Source: Demequina activiva (GTDB lineage Bacteria; Actinomycetota; Actinomycetes; Actinomycetales; Demequinaceae). Taken from it: DNA of 64,000 nucleotides. This document shows, one piece after another, positions 19,158 to 27,857 of this stretch (within the stretch, counting starts at the first letter, position 1; the number at the start of each line of letters is the position of its first letter). The DNA is taken from positions 1 through 64,000 of the forward strand of contig NZ_BONR01000006.1 of NCBI RefSeq assembly GCF_016862815.1. Reading direction: 5' to 3'. Made by a program: the position numbers and the translations under genes. The notes under the pieces were generated by a model, which worked only from the letters and a program-made list of their open reading frames with translations, made no database searches and had not been told where the DNA came from.

Positions 19158-20357
19158 GTGCTCCCGGCTCCGGCGGGTCCCGCCACGCCGATGCGCGACT
19201 TCGGCGTCTACGTCCACGTCCCGTTCTGCGCCGTGCGCTGCGGGTACTGCGACTTCAACACCTACGCGCCCGGCGAGGGCGAGTTCTCCTCGCGAGACGA
19301 CTATGTGGGCGCGGCGCTGGGGGAGATGGCCCAGGCGCGTGCCGCGATGGCTGGCGACCTGCGCCCCGCCCGCACCGTCTTCTTCGGAGGCGGCACGCCC
19401 ACGATGCTCGACCCGGCAGCGCTGGTCGCGATGCTCGAGGGCGTGCGCGACACGTGGGGCCTGGCGCCGGACGCAGAGGTGACCACCGAGGCGAACCCGG
19501 ACTCGGTGACCGCCGCATCGCTCTCGACCCTCGCATCGGCCGGCTTCACCCGGGTGAGCTTTGGGATGCAGTCCGCCGTGCCGCACGTGCTGGCGACTCT
19601 CGAGCGGACCCACCGCCCTCAGAACGTGGCGCTCGCCGTGCGGTGGGCGCGCGAGGCGGGCCTGGCCGTGAGCCTTGACCTGATCTACGGCACGCCAGGC
19701 GAGAGCCTGGACGACTGGCGGGCCAGCCTGGATGCGGCCATCGCCCTCGAGCCCGATCACGTCAGCGCGTACGCGCTGGTGATCGAGCCGGGAACGCGCA
19801 TGGGCCGCCAGCTGCGCGCGGGTCAGATCGAGGCGGTGGACCTCGACACCCAGGCGGACATGTACGAGGCGGCCGATGCGCGCCTGCGCGACGCGGGATA
19901 CTCCTGGTACGAGGTGTCGAACTGGGCGCGCACGCCGGAGCAGGCCTGCCGTCACAACGTCGCGTACTGGACCAGCCAGGACTGGTGGGGGATCGGCCCC
20001 GGCGCGCACAGCTATCTGGGGCCGCGCATCGGCGCCGACGGTGCCGAGCGTGGCGCCGAGCGCTGGTGGAACGTCAAGCTGCCTCGCGTGTACGCCGCGC
20101 GCGTCGCCGCCGGGACCAGTCCCGAGGCGGAGCGGGAGCCGCTCACCGCGGCCGATCTCGCTCTCGAGTCGGTGATGCTGCGGCTGCGGCTCGCACAGGG
20201 CATGCCGGTGATGGATCTTCCCGACCCCCGTGCTGAAGCCATCGCTGCGCTGGTGGGCGATGGCGTCCTCGACGGACGTGCGGCGCTGTCGGGAACGCTG
20301 AGGCTCACCGTGCGCGGACGGCTGCTCGCCGATGCCGCAGTGCGTGCCCTGACGTAG
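19158..20357 (+). CDS. hemW: HemW radical SAM protein
   Basis: 399 residues. YVHVPFCAVRCGYCDFNTYA carries the CX3CX2C cluster motif of HemW/coproporphyrinogen-dehydrogenase-like proteins, followed by FFGGGTPTMLDP, FGMQSAV and YGTPGESLDDW. HemW is a heme chaperone rather than the oxidase once assumed. The GTG at 19158 lies 3 bp after the lepA stop; an ATG at 19191 is the alternative. It is co-transcribed with lepA in the classic order. Confidence 0.92.
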   Translation: MLPAPAGPATPMRDFGVYVHVPFCAVRCGYCDFNTYAPGEGEFSSRDDYVGAALGEMAQARAAMAGDLRPARTVFFGGGTPTMLDPAALVAMLEGVRDTWGLAPDAEVTTEANPDSVTAASLSTLASAGFTRVSFGMQSAVPHVLATLERTHRPQNVALAVRWAREAGLAVSLDLIYGTPGESLDDWRASLDAAIALEPDHVSAYALVIEPGTRMGRQLRAGQIEAVDLDTQADMYEAADARLRDAGYSWYEVSNWARTPEQACRHNVAYWTSQDWWGIGPGAHSYLGPRIGADGAERGAERWWNVKLPRVYAARVAAGTSPEAEREPLTAADLALESVMLRLRLAQGMPVMDLPDPRAEAIAALVGDGVLDGRAALSGTLRLTVRGRLLADAAVRALT

Positions 20358-20363
20358 GGTCCG

Positions 20364-20819
20364 TCACTTCACGAACGGGATCACGAGGCCGATGCGGTAG
20401 TACTCACCGCGGTTGGCCTTCACGCCCGCCACGATCGAGATCACGAGCGCGTAGATGCCGTACGCGATCCATGCGGGGATGGTGAGGATGAAGCCGAAGA
20501 ACAGCGTGACGAGGCCGATCACCACGGCGCCGATGGACACCACGAGCACCGTGAGCTGAAGGTTGAGGTTCTGCTTGCCGTGGAAGTCCACCAGCGCGCT
20601 GCGCTCGCGGTAGATGAGCCACAGCACCAGCGGCACCACGAAGCCCAGGAAGCCCGCGCTGAGCACGACGGCGGCTGCCGCGATGAGGTGGATCAGCATG
20701 GCCCACGTGCGGGCCTCCGACTCGAGCATGGGCTGCGGCGCGTGAGGAGCGTGCGGTGCGGAGGAGTGCTGCAGCTGGGGTGCCCCGGCAAGCGTGGGGT
20801 TGGGCGTCTGTTCGTTCAT
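20364..20819 (-). CDS. DUF4870 membrane protein (paralogue 1)
   Basis: 151 residues. A proline/glutamine-rich N-terminal tail is followed by the DUF4870 core: MLIHLIAAAAVVLSAGFLGF, VLWLIYRERSALVDFHGKQNLNLQ and a final helix pair ending KANRGEYYRIGLVIPFVK. About three to four membrane helices. Function unknown. It converges on hemW with a 6-bp gap. The ATG at 20819 is chosen because the longer frame starts inside the upstream hairpin. Confidence 0.85.
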   Translation of the reverse strand: MNEQTPNPTLAGAPQLQHSSAPHAPHAPQPMLESEARTWAMLIHLIAAAAVVLSAGFLGFVVPLVLWLIYRERSALVDFHGKQNLNLQLTVLVVSIGAVVIGLVTLFFGFILTIPAWIAYGIYALVISIVAGVKANRGEYYRIGLVIPFVK

Positions 20820-20843
20820 GGCTCCAGGCTCCCATGACGCATC

Positions 20844-20881
20844 AGGGCCCGTCATCGGTCTGCCGGCCGATGACGGGCCCT
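20844..20881 (-). terminator. 15-bp perfect hairpin between DUF4870 paralogues
   Basis: AGGGCCCGTCATCGG (20844-20858) pairs perfectly with CCGATGACGGGCCCT (20867-20881) around an 8-nt loop. It follows the stop of the 20912-21310 gene and sits 25 bp before the next ATG, so it may terminate or attenuate read-through into paralogue 1. There is no U-run. Confidence 0.75.
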
Positions 20882-20911
20882 GAAAAGCGTGGGGGTGCCC
20901 CCGTCAGGGGG

Positions 20912-21310
20912 TCACTTCACGAGGCGAATCGCGAACGGGTAGCGGTAGTTCTCGTGCTTGTTCGCCGCGATGCCACCCATGATCTGGAAGATCAGGGCGA
21001 CGATCCACACCAGGAAGGGCAGGAAGAACAGGATGCCCAGCGTGACGGTGGTCAGGATCCACGCGACCACGTATGCGATGGCCACCGTGATGTTGAAGTT
21101 GAGCGCCTCCTTGCCCTGGTCGTTCAGGAAGGCGCTGCGCTCGCGGTAGATGAGCCAGAAGATCAGCGGGCCGATGAATCCGATCAGGATGGCGGACAGG
21201 TGGGTCAGCAGACCCATCGTGCGCTCGTCGGACTCGGACACCGGCTGCGCTGCGGCAGGCTGGCCGGCGGCCGGCTGCTCGGGCGGGGGAGTCGTGTTGT
21301 CGTCGGTCAT
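20912..21310 (-). CDS. DUF4870 membrane protein (paralogue 2)
   Basis: 132 residues with a Pro/Gln/Ala-rich tail, then MGLLTHLSAILIGFIGPLIF, WLIYRERSAFLNDQGKEALN and a C-terminal NKHENYRYPFAIRLVK. It closely parallels paralogue 1 (IYRERSA, GK(Q/E)xLN). The ATG overlaps the stop of paralogue 3 (ATGA), so these two are translationally coupled. Confidence 0.87.
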   Translation of the reverse strand: MTDDNTTPPPEQPAAGQPAAAQPVSESDERTMGLLTHLSAILIGFIGPLIFWLIYRERSAFLNDQGKEALNFNITVAIAYVVAWILTTVTLGILFFLPFLVWIVALIFQIMGGIAANKHENYRYPFAIRLVK

Positions 21311-21672
21311 TGCGTTCTCACCACTTTGATGTCGTAGGGATACGTCGCCGACAGCCCCCGCCTGACGGTCCGGAATGCCTGGTAGCACAGCACGACCGCG
21401 ACTACGAGCACTGCCAACTGGCCCAATGTACCGAGAAACGCCACCAGAGGCACGAACTCTCGGACAGCAGTCGCGATCATGAATGCCACGAGCACCAGGA
21501 GACCGAAGTTGGTGGCGGTGGCGGCCTCGCGGGCGGCCCAGCGATCGTCGCCGCGACGTGCGAGCCAGACGAGCCATGGAATCACGGGCCCCAGGATCGC
21601 GCCCAGATGCGCGAGCGCTGCGACGGCGGTGTCCGGCTCGTCGTCGATGCCGTCCTGCGGTGCATGGTTCAT
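21307..21672 (-). CDS. DUF4870-like membrane protein (paralogue 3)
   Basis: 121 residues. TAVAALAHLGAILGPVIPWLVWLARRG and AAREAATATNFGLLVLVAF fit the DUF4870 pattern, but the IYRERS motif is replaced by LARRGDDRWAAREAA. Two further hydrophobic stretches end at GLSATYPYDIKVVRTQ. It is first in a two-gene unit with paralogue 2 and divergent from hrcA. Confidence 0.75.
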   Translation of the reverse strand: MNHAPQDGIDDEPDTAVAALAHLGAILGPVIPWLVWLARRGDDRWAAREAATATNFGLLVLVAFMIATAVREFVPLVAFLGTLGQLAVLVVAVVLCYQAFRTVRRGLSATYPYDIKVVRTQ

Positions 21673-21721
21673 CAGCGGTCCCTCCGGGCCTCAACCTACC
21701 CGCCGGGGCGCCGCGTTAGGA

Positions 21722-21748
21722 TTAGCACTCGGAAGTGTCGAGTGCCAA
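21722..21748 (+). promoter_or_regulatory. CIRCE operator of the hrcA operon
   Basis: TTAGCACTC (21722-21730), a 9-nt spacer, then GAGTGCCAA (21740-21748). This is the CIRCE inverted repeat bound by HrcA, with one change in the right arm (consensus GAGTGCTAA). A TAGGAT hexamer at 21717-21722 overlaps its left edge, so HrcA binding would block the promoter of its own operon. Confidence 0.93.
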
Positions 21749-21763
21749 GCAGGAGGGAGCGCC

Positions 21764-22780
21764 GTGAGCGAGGACCGCCGCCAAGCCGTCCTCCGCGCGA
21801 TCGTGGAGGGCTACGTCGCGACGTCCGAGCCCGTGGGCTCGAAGGCGCTCGCCGAGAAGTCGGCGCTGGGTGTCTCGCCCGCGACCATCCGCAACGACAT
21901 GGCCGCGCTCGAGGAGGAGGGCCTGATCGCCCAGCCTCACACGAGCGCCGGGCGCATCCCCACGGACGCTGGGTATCGGTTCTTCGTCGACTCCCTCGCG
22001 GCATCGGCCCTTCAGGATCCTCACAAGCGCGCGATCCAGACCTTCCTGTCCGATGCCGTGGACCTCAACGACGTGGTCGAGCGCTCGGTCCGCCTGCTGA
22101 GCCAGCTCACCCGCCAGGTCGCCGTGGTCCAGTACCCGAGCCTGCGGGAGTCCGCGGTGCGCCGCGTGGAGCTCGTGCGCGTGGGGATCGACCGCGCGCT
22201 GGTGGTCGTCGTGTCCGCCGATGCGCGAGTCGAGCAGTCGACGGTCGCGCTGGGTCAGGCGGTTCCCGACGAGGAGTTCGAGCGGATCGCGCGCGAGGTG
22301 AACGAGGTGTCCGTGGGCCACACGCCGGCGGCGCTGCAGGCGTCGCTGAACGGGTGGACGGCGCGGCCGGAACAGGTGGCCTGGGCCTCCCCGGTGGCCG
22401 ATGCCGTGGTCGCCGCCGCTCGTGGCGGCACCGTGGAGCGCGTGGTCTTCGCAGGCGCGTCCAACCTGGCGCGTGCCGGTGCTGACTTCGAGTCGGACGC
22501 GATCGGCTCGGTCCTGGACGCGCTCGAGGAACAAGTCGTGCTGCTCCGGCTGTTGCATGAGATGGCCGGCGAGGGCCAGGACGTGTCCGTGCGCATCGGC
22601 GCGGAGACACGTAACGAGTCCCTCGCACGCACCAGCATCATCGCGGCGGGATACGGCCCCGGCGGCGACGCGACGTCGCTGCTGGGCGCGTTGGGTCCCA
22701 CCCGCATGGACTACCCAGGGACGATGGCCGCCGTGCGTGCCGTCGCCCGCTACCTGTCGAGAGTCGTGGAGAACGAGTGA
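21764..22780 (+). CDS. hrcA: Heat-shock repressor HrcA
   Basis: 338 residues. The winged-helix start RRQAVLRAIVEGYVATSEPVGSK and SPATIRNDMAALEEEGLIAQPHTSAGRIPTDAGYR (about 32-66) are diagnostic. HrcA binds CIRCE, and one is present directly upstream, so it is autoregulated. The GTG at 21764 has GGAGGG 6 nt before it. The dnaJ start overlaps its stop. Confidence 0.96.
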   Translation: MSEDRRQAVLRAIVEGYVATSEPVGSKALAEKSALGVSPATIRNDMAALEEEGLIAQPHTSAGRIPTDAGYRFFVDSLAASALQDPHKRAIQTFLSDAVDLNDVVERSVRLLSQLTRQVAVVQYPSLRESAVRRVELVRVGIDRALVVVVSADARVEQSTVALGQAVPDEEFERIAREVNEVSVGHTPAALQASLNGWTARPEQVAWASPVADAVVAAARGGTVERVVFAGASNLARAGADFESDAIGSVLDALEEQVVLLRLLHEMAGEGQDVSVRIGAETRNESLARTSIIAAGYGPGGDATSLLGALGPTRMDYPGTMAAVRAVARYLSRVVENE

Positions 22781-23916
22781 ACGATTACTACGCCACCCTG
22801 GGCGTCGATCGCGACGCCACCGAGGCGGACATCAAGAAGGCCTATCGCAAGCTGGCGCGCGAGCTGCACCCTGACGTCGCGGGCCCCGAGTCCGCGGACA
22901 AGTTCAAGGACGTCGCAGCGGCGTACGAGGTGCTCGGCAACGCGGACAAGCGCGCTCAGTACGACCGCGGCGTGGACCCGCGCGCCGGGCATGCTGGCGC
23001 GCAGGGCGGCCCTCAGGGGTTCGGCTTCGAGGACATCTTCGAGCAGTTCTTCGGTGGAGGCGGCTCGCCGTTCGGCGGCGCTGCCCAGCGCGGCCCCGCC
23101 TCGCGCACGCAGCGGGGCGGCGACACGCTCGTCCAGACCACGGTCACGCTCGAGGAGGCGGTGTTCGGCGTCAAGCGCGAGGTTCAGGTCGACCTCGCGG
23201 ACCGCTGCGAGACCTGCAAGGGATCGTGCTGCGCTCCCGGCACCTCACCGGAGACCTGCCGTCAGTGCAATGGCCAGGGCATGATCCAGCGCACCGCGCG
23301 CTCCCTTCTGGGACCGGTCATGACGCAGTCGCCGTGCCCCACGTGCGGCGGCTACGGCTCGATCATCAAGCAGCCGTGCGCGGACTGCTCCGGTCAGGGG
23401 CGCACGCACTCCCGCCACACGGTGTCCGTGGACATCCCCGCCGGCGTCGAGACCGGCACGCGCATCCGGCTCGCCGGTGCCGGGGATGCCGGCACGGGCG
23501 GCGGACCCAAGGGCGACCTGTACGTCGAGATCCGCGAGAAGCAGCACCCCACGTTCGAGCGCCGGGGGGACGATCTGCACTGCACCCTCGAGGTGCCGAT
23601 GACCGCGGCGGCGCTGGGCGCAGCGATGTCCGTCGACACGTTCGACGGAGACCAGCCGGTCGAGATCCGTCCCGGCACGCATGCGGGCACCACCATCAAG
23701 CTCAAGGGCCTGGGCGTCGGAAGGCTGCAGCGTGCGGGCCGCGGAGACCTGTTCGTCCACCTCGACGTGCATACGCCCACCGAGCTGGACGCGGAGCAGG
23801 AGCAGCTGATGCGTCAGCTCGCGGCGCTGCGCGGCGAGGAGATGCCGTCCTCGAACCTCGCTCCGATCGGCGGCGGGGTGTTCTCGCGCCTGCGCGGCGC
23901 GTTCAAGCCACGCTGA
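22777..23916 (+). CDS. dnaJ: Chaperone DnaJ (HrcA-linked DnaJ2)
   Basis: 379 residues: J domain with the HPD motif (ARELHPDVAG, residues about 28-37), G/F-rich linker (about 70-110), four zinc-finger repeats (CETCKGSC, CRQCNGQG, CPTCGGYG, CADCSGQG) and a C-terminal substrate-binding region. It stimulates DnaK ATPase. The first zinc repeat is followed by CCAPGTSPETC rather than the common GAKPGTSPxxC. The GTG start overlaps hrcA, so it is under CIRCE control. Confidence 0.96.
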   Translation: MNDYYATLGVDRDATEADIKKAYRKLARELHPDVAGPESADKFKDVAAAYEVLGNADKRAQYDRGVDPRAGHAGAQGGPQGFGFEDIFEQFFGGGGSPFGGAAQRGPASRTQRGGDTLVQTTVTLEEAVFGVKREVQVDLADRCETCKGSCCAPGTSPETCRQCNGQGMIQRTARSLLGPVMTQSPCPTCGGYGSIIKQPCADCSGQGRTHSRHTVSVDIPAGVETGTRIRLAGAGDAGTGGGPKGDLYVEIREKQHPTFERRGDDLHCTLEVPMTAAALGAAMSVDTFDGDQPVEIRPGTHAGTTIKLKGLGVGRLQRAGRGDLFVHLDVHTPTELDAEQEQLMRQLAALRGEEMPSSNLAPIGGGVFSRLRGAFKPR

Positions 23917-23924
23917 GCGCCGTC

Positions 23925-24719
23925 GTGAGCGCCCCCGTCTTCCTCTGCCCCAAGGCCGCCGATGCGCGCCCTGGCGACGTGCTCGCGGTCGATGGGGACG
24001 AGGGGCGGCACGCAGTGACCGTCCAGCGGCGAGCCGTGGGTGAGGCGGTGGACCTGGTCGATGGGCTCGGCCGTCGCGCCAGTGGCGAGATCATCGAGGC
24101 GGGTGGTGGCCAGATGCGCGTGCGCGTCGCCGCCGTGGCGCAGGATCACGACGCCGAGGTGGTGCTCGTCCAAGCGCTCGCCAAGGGTGGCCGCGACGAG
24201 CAGGCGGTCGAGTCGGCCATCGAGCTCGGAGCCACGCGCATCGTGCCTTGGGGGGCGCAGCGCAGCATCGTGCAGTGGCGCGGGCCCAAGGCGGACAAGG
24301 CGAGGGACAAGTGGGCCGCGTTGGTGGTCGCCGCGACCAAGCAGTCCCGCCGCGCACGGGTGGCGTCGGTCGACGCCGTCGTGAGCACCGCTCAGCTCAC
24401 CCGACTGGTGGCTGACGCGGTGGGGGACGGCGCGTGCGTGCTGGTGCTGCACGAGGCCGCCGCCGGGCCGCTCACGGCGGTGCCCTGGGAGGACCCGCGT
24501 CAGCCGGTGTGGCTGATCGTGGGTCCCGAGGGCGGGATCTCCGATGACGAGCTCGAGCAGCTGCGATCCGCGGGTGCACGGCCGGTGGTGCTGGGGCCGC
24601 ACGTGCTGCGCGCCTCGAGCGCCGGCCCTGCCGCCATCGCGGCGCTCGCTGCGGTACGGGGGACCTGGGACGTCGCCTCCGGTGAGGCTGACGGCCCGGC
24701 AGACGGGGGCCTACGCTAG
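23925..24719 (+). CDS. rsmE: 16S rRNA (uracil1498-N3)-methyltransferase
   Basis: 264 residues with HAVTVQRRAVGEAVDLVDG, KGGRDEQAVESAIELGATRIVPW (span about 88-110), KWAALVVAATKQSRRARV (the SPOUT QS(x)R motif) and LIVGPEGGISDDEL near 200. These are RsmE signatures; it methylates U1498 of 16S rRNA. It starts 8 bp after dnaJ. The stop codon overlaps the -10 hexamer of the next gene. Confidence 0.93.
   Translation: MSAPVFLCPKAADARPGDVLAVDGDEGRHAVTVQRRAVGEAVDLVDGLGRRASGEIIEAGGGQMRVRVAAVAQDHDAEVVLVQALAKGGRDEQAVESAIELGATRIVPWGAQRSIVQWRGPKADKARDKWAALVVAATKQSRRARVASVDAVVSTAQLTRLVADAVGDGACVLVLHEAAAGPLTAVPWEDPRQPVWLIVGPEGGISDDELEQLRSAGARPVVLGPHVLRASSAGPAAIAALAAVRGTWDVASGEADGPADGGLR
24712..24717 (+). 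promoter_or_regulatory. -10 hexamer of the HIT gene (leaderless)
   Basis: TACGCT lies 6 nt before the ATG at 24724 and includes the first base of the rsmE stop codon. Confidence 0.55.
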
Positions 24720-24723
24720 CCGT

Positions 24724-25065
24724 ATGAGTGACGACTGCCTGTTCTGCTCGATCATCGCCGGCGACATCCCGGCGGAGAAGGTCTTCGAGGACGACCACGT
24801 GGTGGCGTTCCGCGACATCGCGCCCAAGGCCGAGACCCACGTTCTCGTGGTGCCGCGCACCCACGCGCCGAACGTCGCGGCGATCGCCGCTGCGGCTCCG
24901 CACGAGCTCGCCGCCATGGCGACCGCGGCGCAGCACATCGCGGACCGCGAGTGCGGTGGGGAGTACACATGGATCTTCAACACCGGAGCCTCCGCGGGCC
25001 AGACGGTGTTCCATGCACACGGCCACGTCCTGGGCGGCGCCGGCCTCGAGGGGAGCCTGGTGTGA
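24724..25065 (+). CDS. HIT family nucleotide hydrolase
   Basis: 113 residues: CLFCSIIAGDIPAEKVFEDD at the start and a terminal HAHGHVLGG (HxHxH histidine triad). PKAETHVLVVPRTHAPN is the usual HINT/HIT core. It likely hydrolyses nucleoside phosphoramidates or related dinucleotides. The phoH start overlaps its stop (GTGA). Confidence 0.93.
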   Translation: MSDDCLFCSIIAGDIPAEKVFEDDHVVAFRDIAPKAETHVLVVPRTHAPNVAAIAAAAPHELAAMATAAQHIADRECGGEYTWIFNTGASAGQTVFHAHGHVLGGAGLEGSLV

Positions 25066-26138
25066 GCGCGAATCGAGTGGTGGTCATCGAGGACGCCGAG
25101 CGCATGCCCGAGCTGATGGGCAGCGGTGACAGCGTGATGAAGGAGATCGAGCGAGCCTTCCCCGGCGTGGACCTCCACGTGCGCGGCAACCGCATCTCGC
25201 TCACGGGCGATGAGGCGGACGTGGCGGCGGCGGCGACCGCGATCGAGGAGCTGCGCTCCGTCATGGCCGCCGGAGTGCCGCTCACCCCTGACGTCGCGCG
25301 CCAGTCCGTGCGAATCCTCAGTGCCGCCAGGGGCGTCGCCGCTGCGGCAGCCGACGCTGGAGGCGCGGCGGGAGCGGCAGGCGCGGGCGCATCGGCGGCC
25401 TCTCCGGTCTCCGTGCTGTCCCGTTCCATCCTGTCCTCACGCGGTCGCACCATCCGCCCCAAGACGCAGGGGCAGGCGGACTACGTGACCGCGATCGAGA
25501 ATCACACGGTGACGTTCGGCATCGGGCCTGCGGGAACCGGCAAGACGTACCTGGCGATGGCACAGGCCGTGGCGGCCCTGCAGGCCAAGAAGGTCAACCG
25601 CATCGTCCTGACGCGGCCGGCCGTCGAGGCCGGCGAGCGCCTGGGCTTCCTGCCTGGTGGCCTCAACGAGAAGATCGACCCCTACCTGCGGCCGCTGTAC
25701 GACGCCCTGCACGACATGGTGGACCCCGAGTCGATTCCGCGCCTCATGGAGGCCGGCACCATCGAGGTCGCGCCGCTGGCCTACATGCGCGGGCGCACGC
25801 TCAACGATGCGTTCGTGATCCTGGACGAGGCGCAGAACACCACGCGCGAGCAGATGAAGATGTTCCTCACGCGATTGGGCTTCGGCTCCACCATGGTGGT
25901 CACCGGAGACGTCACCCAGGTGGACCTGCCCGGGGGGACCATGTCCGGGCTGCGGTCCTCCCGTGAGGTGCTCGCCGGCATCGACGACATCGCGATCTGC
26001 GAGCTCAGCGCCGAGGACGTGGTGCGCCACCGCCTGGTGAGCGACATCATCACGGCGTATGCCAAGGACGACGAGTCTCGCGCTCCGCGCGGCGGCGGTC
26101 AGCAGCGACGCTTCACCCGACCGGAGGGCCAGCAGTGA
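25062..26138 (+). CDS. PhoH family ATPase
   Basis: 358 residues. An N-terminal KH-like region (about 1-75) and an alanine/glycine-rich linker (about 100-118) precede the P-loop [15 protein letters not shown] (about 150) and Walker [11 protein letters not shown] (about 250), with [13 protein letters not shown]. PhoH-like proteins are linked to RNA metabolism. The operon with ybeY (rRNA maturation) supports that. GTG start overlaps the HIT gene. Confidence 0.93.
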   Translation: MSANRVVVIEDAERMPELMGSGDSVMKEIERAFPGVDLHVRGNRISLTGDEADVAAAATAIEELRSVMAAGVPLTPDVARQSVRILSAARGVAAAAADAGGAAGAAGAGASAASPVSVLSRSILSSRGRTIRPKTQGQADYVTAIENHTVTFGIGPAGTGKTYLAMAQAVAALQAKKVNRIVLTRPAVEAGERLGFLPGGLNEKIDPYLRPLYDALHDMVDPESIPRLMEAGTIEVAPLAYMRGRTLNDAFVILDEAQNTTREQMKMFLTRLGFGSTMVVTGDVTQVDLPGGTMSGLRSSREVLAGIDDIAICELSAEDVVRHRLVSDIITAYAKDDESRAPRGGGQQRRFTRPEGQQ

Positions 26139-26587
26139 TCGACGTCAACAACGAGACGGACGCGGACGTCGACGAGGTCGAGTTCTCCGAGCTCGCCACC
26201 TACGTGCTGAAGGAGATGCACGTCGCGGACGGCGCAGAGCTCGCCATCCTGTTCGTGGACGAGGCTGCCATGGAGCAGCTGCACCTCCAGTGGATGGACG
26301 AGCCCGGCCCCACGGATGTGCTGAGCTTCCCCATGGACGAGCTGCGCCCCGGCACCGCGGACGAGCCCACGCCGCCGGGCCTGCTGGGCGACATCGTCGT
26401 GTGCCCCACCGTCGCGGCGCGCCAGGCTGCGGCAGCGGGCCACACGGCTGAGGAGGAGATGCTGCTGCTGACCACGCACGGCATCCTCCACCTGCTCGGC
26501 TACGACCACGCCGAGCCCGAGGAGGAGAAGGAGATGTTCGCCCTGCAGCGACGACTGCTCCTGACCTTCCTCGCGGAACGCGCGTAG
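26135..26587 (+). CDS. ybeY: Endoribonuclease YbeY
   Basis: 150 residues with the metal-binding HGILHLLGYDHAEPEE near the C-terminus (H-x3-H-x5-H) and TDVLSFPMDE and LLGDIVVCPTVA upstream. YbeY acts in 16S rRNA 3' processing and ribosome quality control. The GTG start overlaps the phoH stop by 4 bp. Confidence 0.95.
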   Translation: MIDVNNETDADVDEVEFSELATYVLKEMHVADGAELAILFVDEAAMEQLHLQWMDEPGPTDVLSFPMDELRPGTADEPTPPGLLGDIVVCPTVAARQAAAAGHTAEEEMLLLTTHGILHLLGYDHAEPEEEKEMFALQRRLLLTFLAERA

Positions 26588-26594
26588 GGAACAC

Positions 26595-27857
26595 GTGAGC
26601 GGAACCATCCTGCTGACGCTGGTCCTCGCCGGCGCGTTCAGCGTGATCGGCGCAGCAGTGCTCCACGCCGTGGTCGCCGCTCTCGAGCAGATTCCGCACG
26701 CCCAGGAGCGCGAGCTCGCGCAGCGCAGGCGGCCCGATGGGAGACCCACCTCCGCCGCGCGCCTGGCCGCCATCCCGGCCCAGACGGACGATGCCGCCTC
26801 CGTCGCGTACGCGACGCTCGAGGCGATCGCGATGGTGTGCCTCACGCTCATCGTCGCGGACCTGGTGGTGGACATGGGCTGGCCTGTCCTGGTGGTCGCT
26901 GTGGTCGCCGCCGCGATCGCCGTGTCCGTCTCGCTGCTGCTGATCCGGGCGTTCCCGCGCCAGATCGCCCGCCGCCATCCTCTGAACTCGCTCGCGCTGC
27001 TCGCCCCGGTGGCGTGGTTCCTGATCCGCATCACGACGCCCGTGCGCGCGATCGTGCCCGCGTTGCAGATGCCGCCGCTCGCGGAGCCGGAGGACCTCGT
27101 GGAGCGCGCGCAGGACGCGCTCGAGGAGGAGGACGCGGAGCTCCTGCGGTCCGTGGTCAGCCTCGGCGACACCCTCACCCGCGAGGTGATGGTCCCTCGC
27201 ACGGACATGATCACCATCGCCGCCGGCACCAGCGCCCGCAAGGCCATGGTGCTGTTCATGCGCTCAGGCTTCTCGCGAGTTCCGGTCATCGGGGAGGACG
27301 TGGACGACACGGTGGGCGTGCTCTACCTCAAGGACGTGGTGAAGCTGACCTGGGATGACGCCACGGCGCTCGAGCGTCCCGTGGACAGCTTCATGCGCGA
27401 GCCGGAGTTCGTCCCCGAGTCTGTGCCCGTCGACGATCTGCTGAGGCGCATGCAGGACGAGGTGTTCCACATGGCGATCGTGGTCGACGAGTACGGCGGC
27501 GTGGCCGGTCTGGTGACGATCGAGGACGCCCTCGAGGAGATCGTGGGCGAGGTGGTCGACGAGCATGATCGCTCCGCGCCCGAGGCCGAACGGGTGTCCG
27601 AGGGCCGCTTCCGCGTCCCCGCCCGCTACCCGCTGGACGAGCTGGGCGAGCTGTTCGAGCTCGAGATCGACGATGATGATGTGGAGACCGCCGCCGGCCT
27701 GCTGTCCAAGGCGTTGGGCAAGGTCCCCATTCCGGGCGCGAGCGCACGGGCTCATGGGCTGGTGCTCACCGCTGACCGTGTCGAGGGCCGTCGCCGGCGC
27801 CTCACTTCGGTCGTGGTCGAGCGCGCGCCCCAAGACAAGGAGAACCAGGATGACTGA
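26595..27857 (+). CDS. CBS/CorC-type membrane protein (hemolysin C family)
   Basis: 420 residues: about four membrane helices (residues 4-26, 78-97, 101-122, 130-150), then two CBS repeats (TREVMVPRTDMITIA and VPVIGEDVDDTVGVLYLKDV; HMAIVVDEYGGVAGLVTIEDALEEIVGE) and a C-terminal CorC_HlyC domain. Family members are implicated in magnesium or cobalt export. The N-terminus is shorter and less conserved than a standard DUF21/CNNM domain. It overlaps era by 8 bp. Confidence 0.88.
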   Translation: MSGTILLTLVLAGAFSVIGAAVLHAVVAALEQIPHAQERELAQRRRPDGRPTSAARLAAIPAQTDDAASVAYATLEAIAMVCLTLIVADLVVDMGWPVLVVAVVAAAIAVSVSLLLIRAFPRQIARRHPLNSLALLAPVAWFLIRITTPVRAIVPALQMPPLAEPEDLVERAQDALEEEDAELLRSVVSLGDTLTREVMVPRTDMITIAAGTSARKAMVLFMRSGFSRVPVIGEDVDDTVGVLYLKDVVKLTWDDATALERPVDSFMREPEFVPESVPVDDLLRRMQDEVFHMAIVVDEYGGVAGLVTIEDALEEIVGEVVDEHDRSAPEAERVSEGRFRVPARYPLDELGELFELEIDDDDVETAAGLLSKALGKVPIPGASARAHGLVLTADRVEGRRRRLTSVVVERAPQDKENQDD

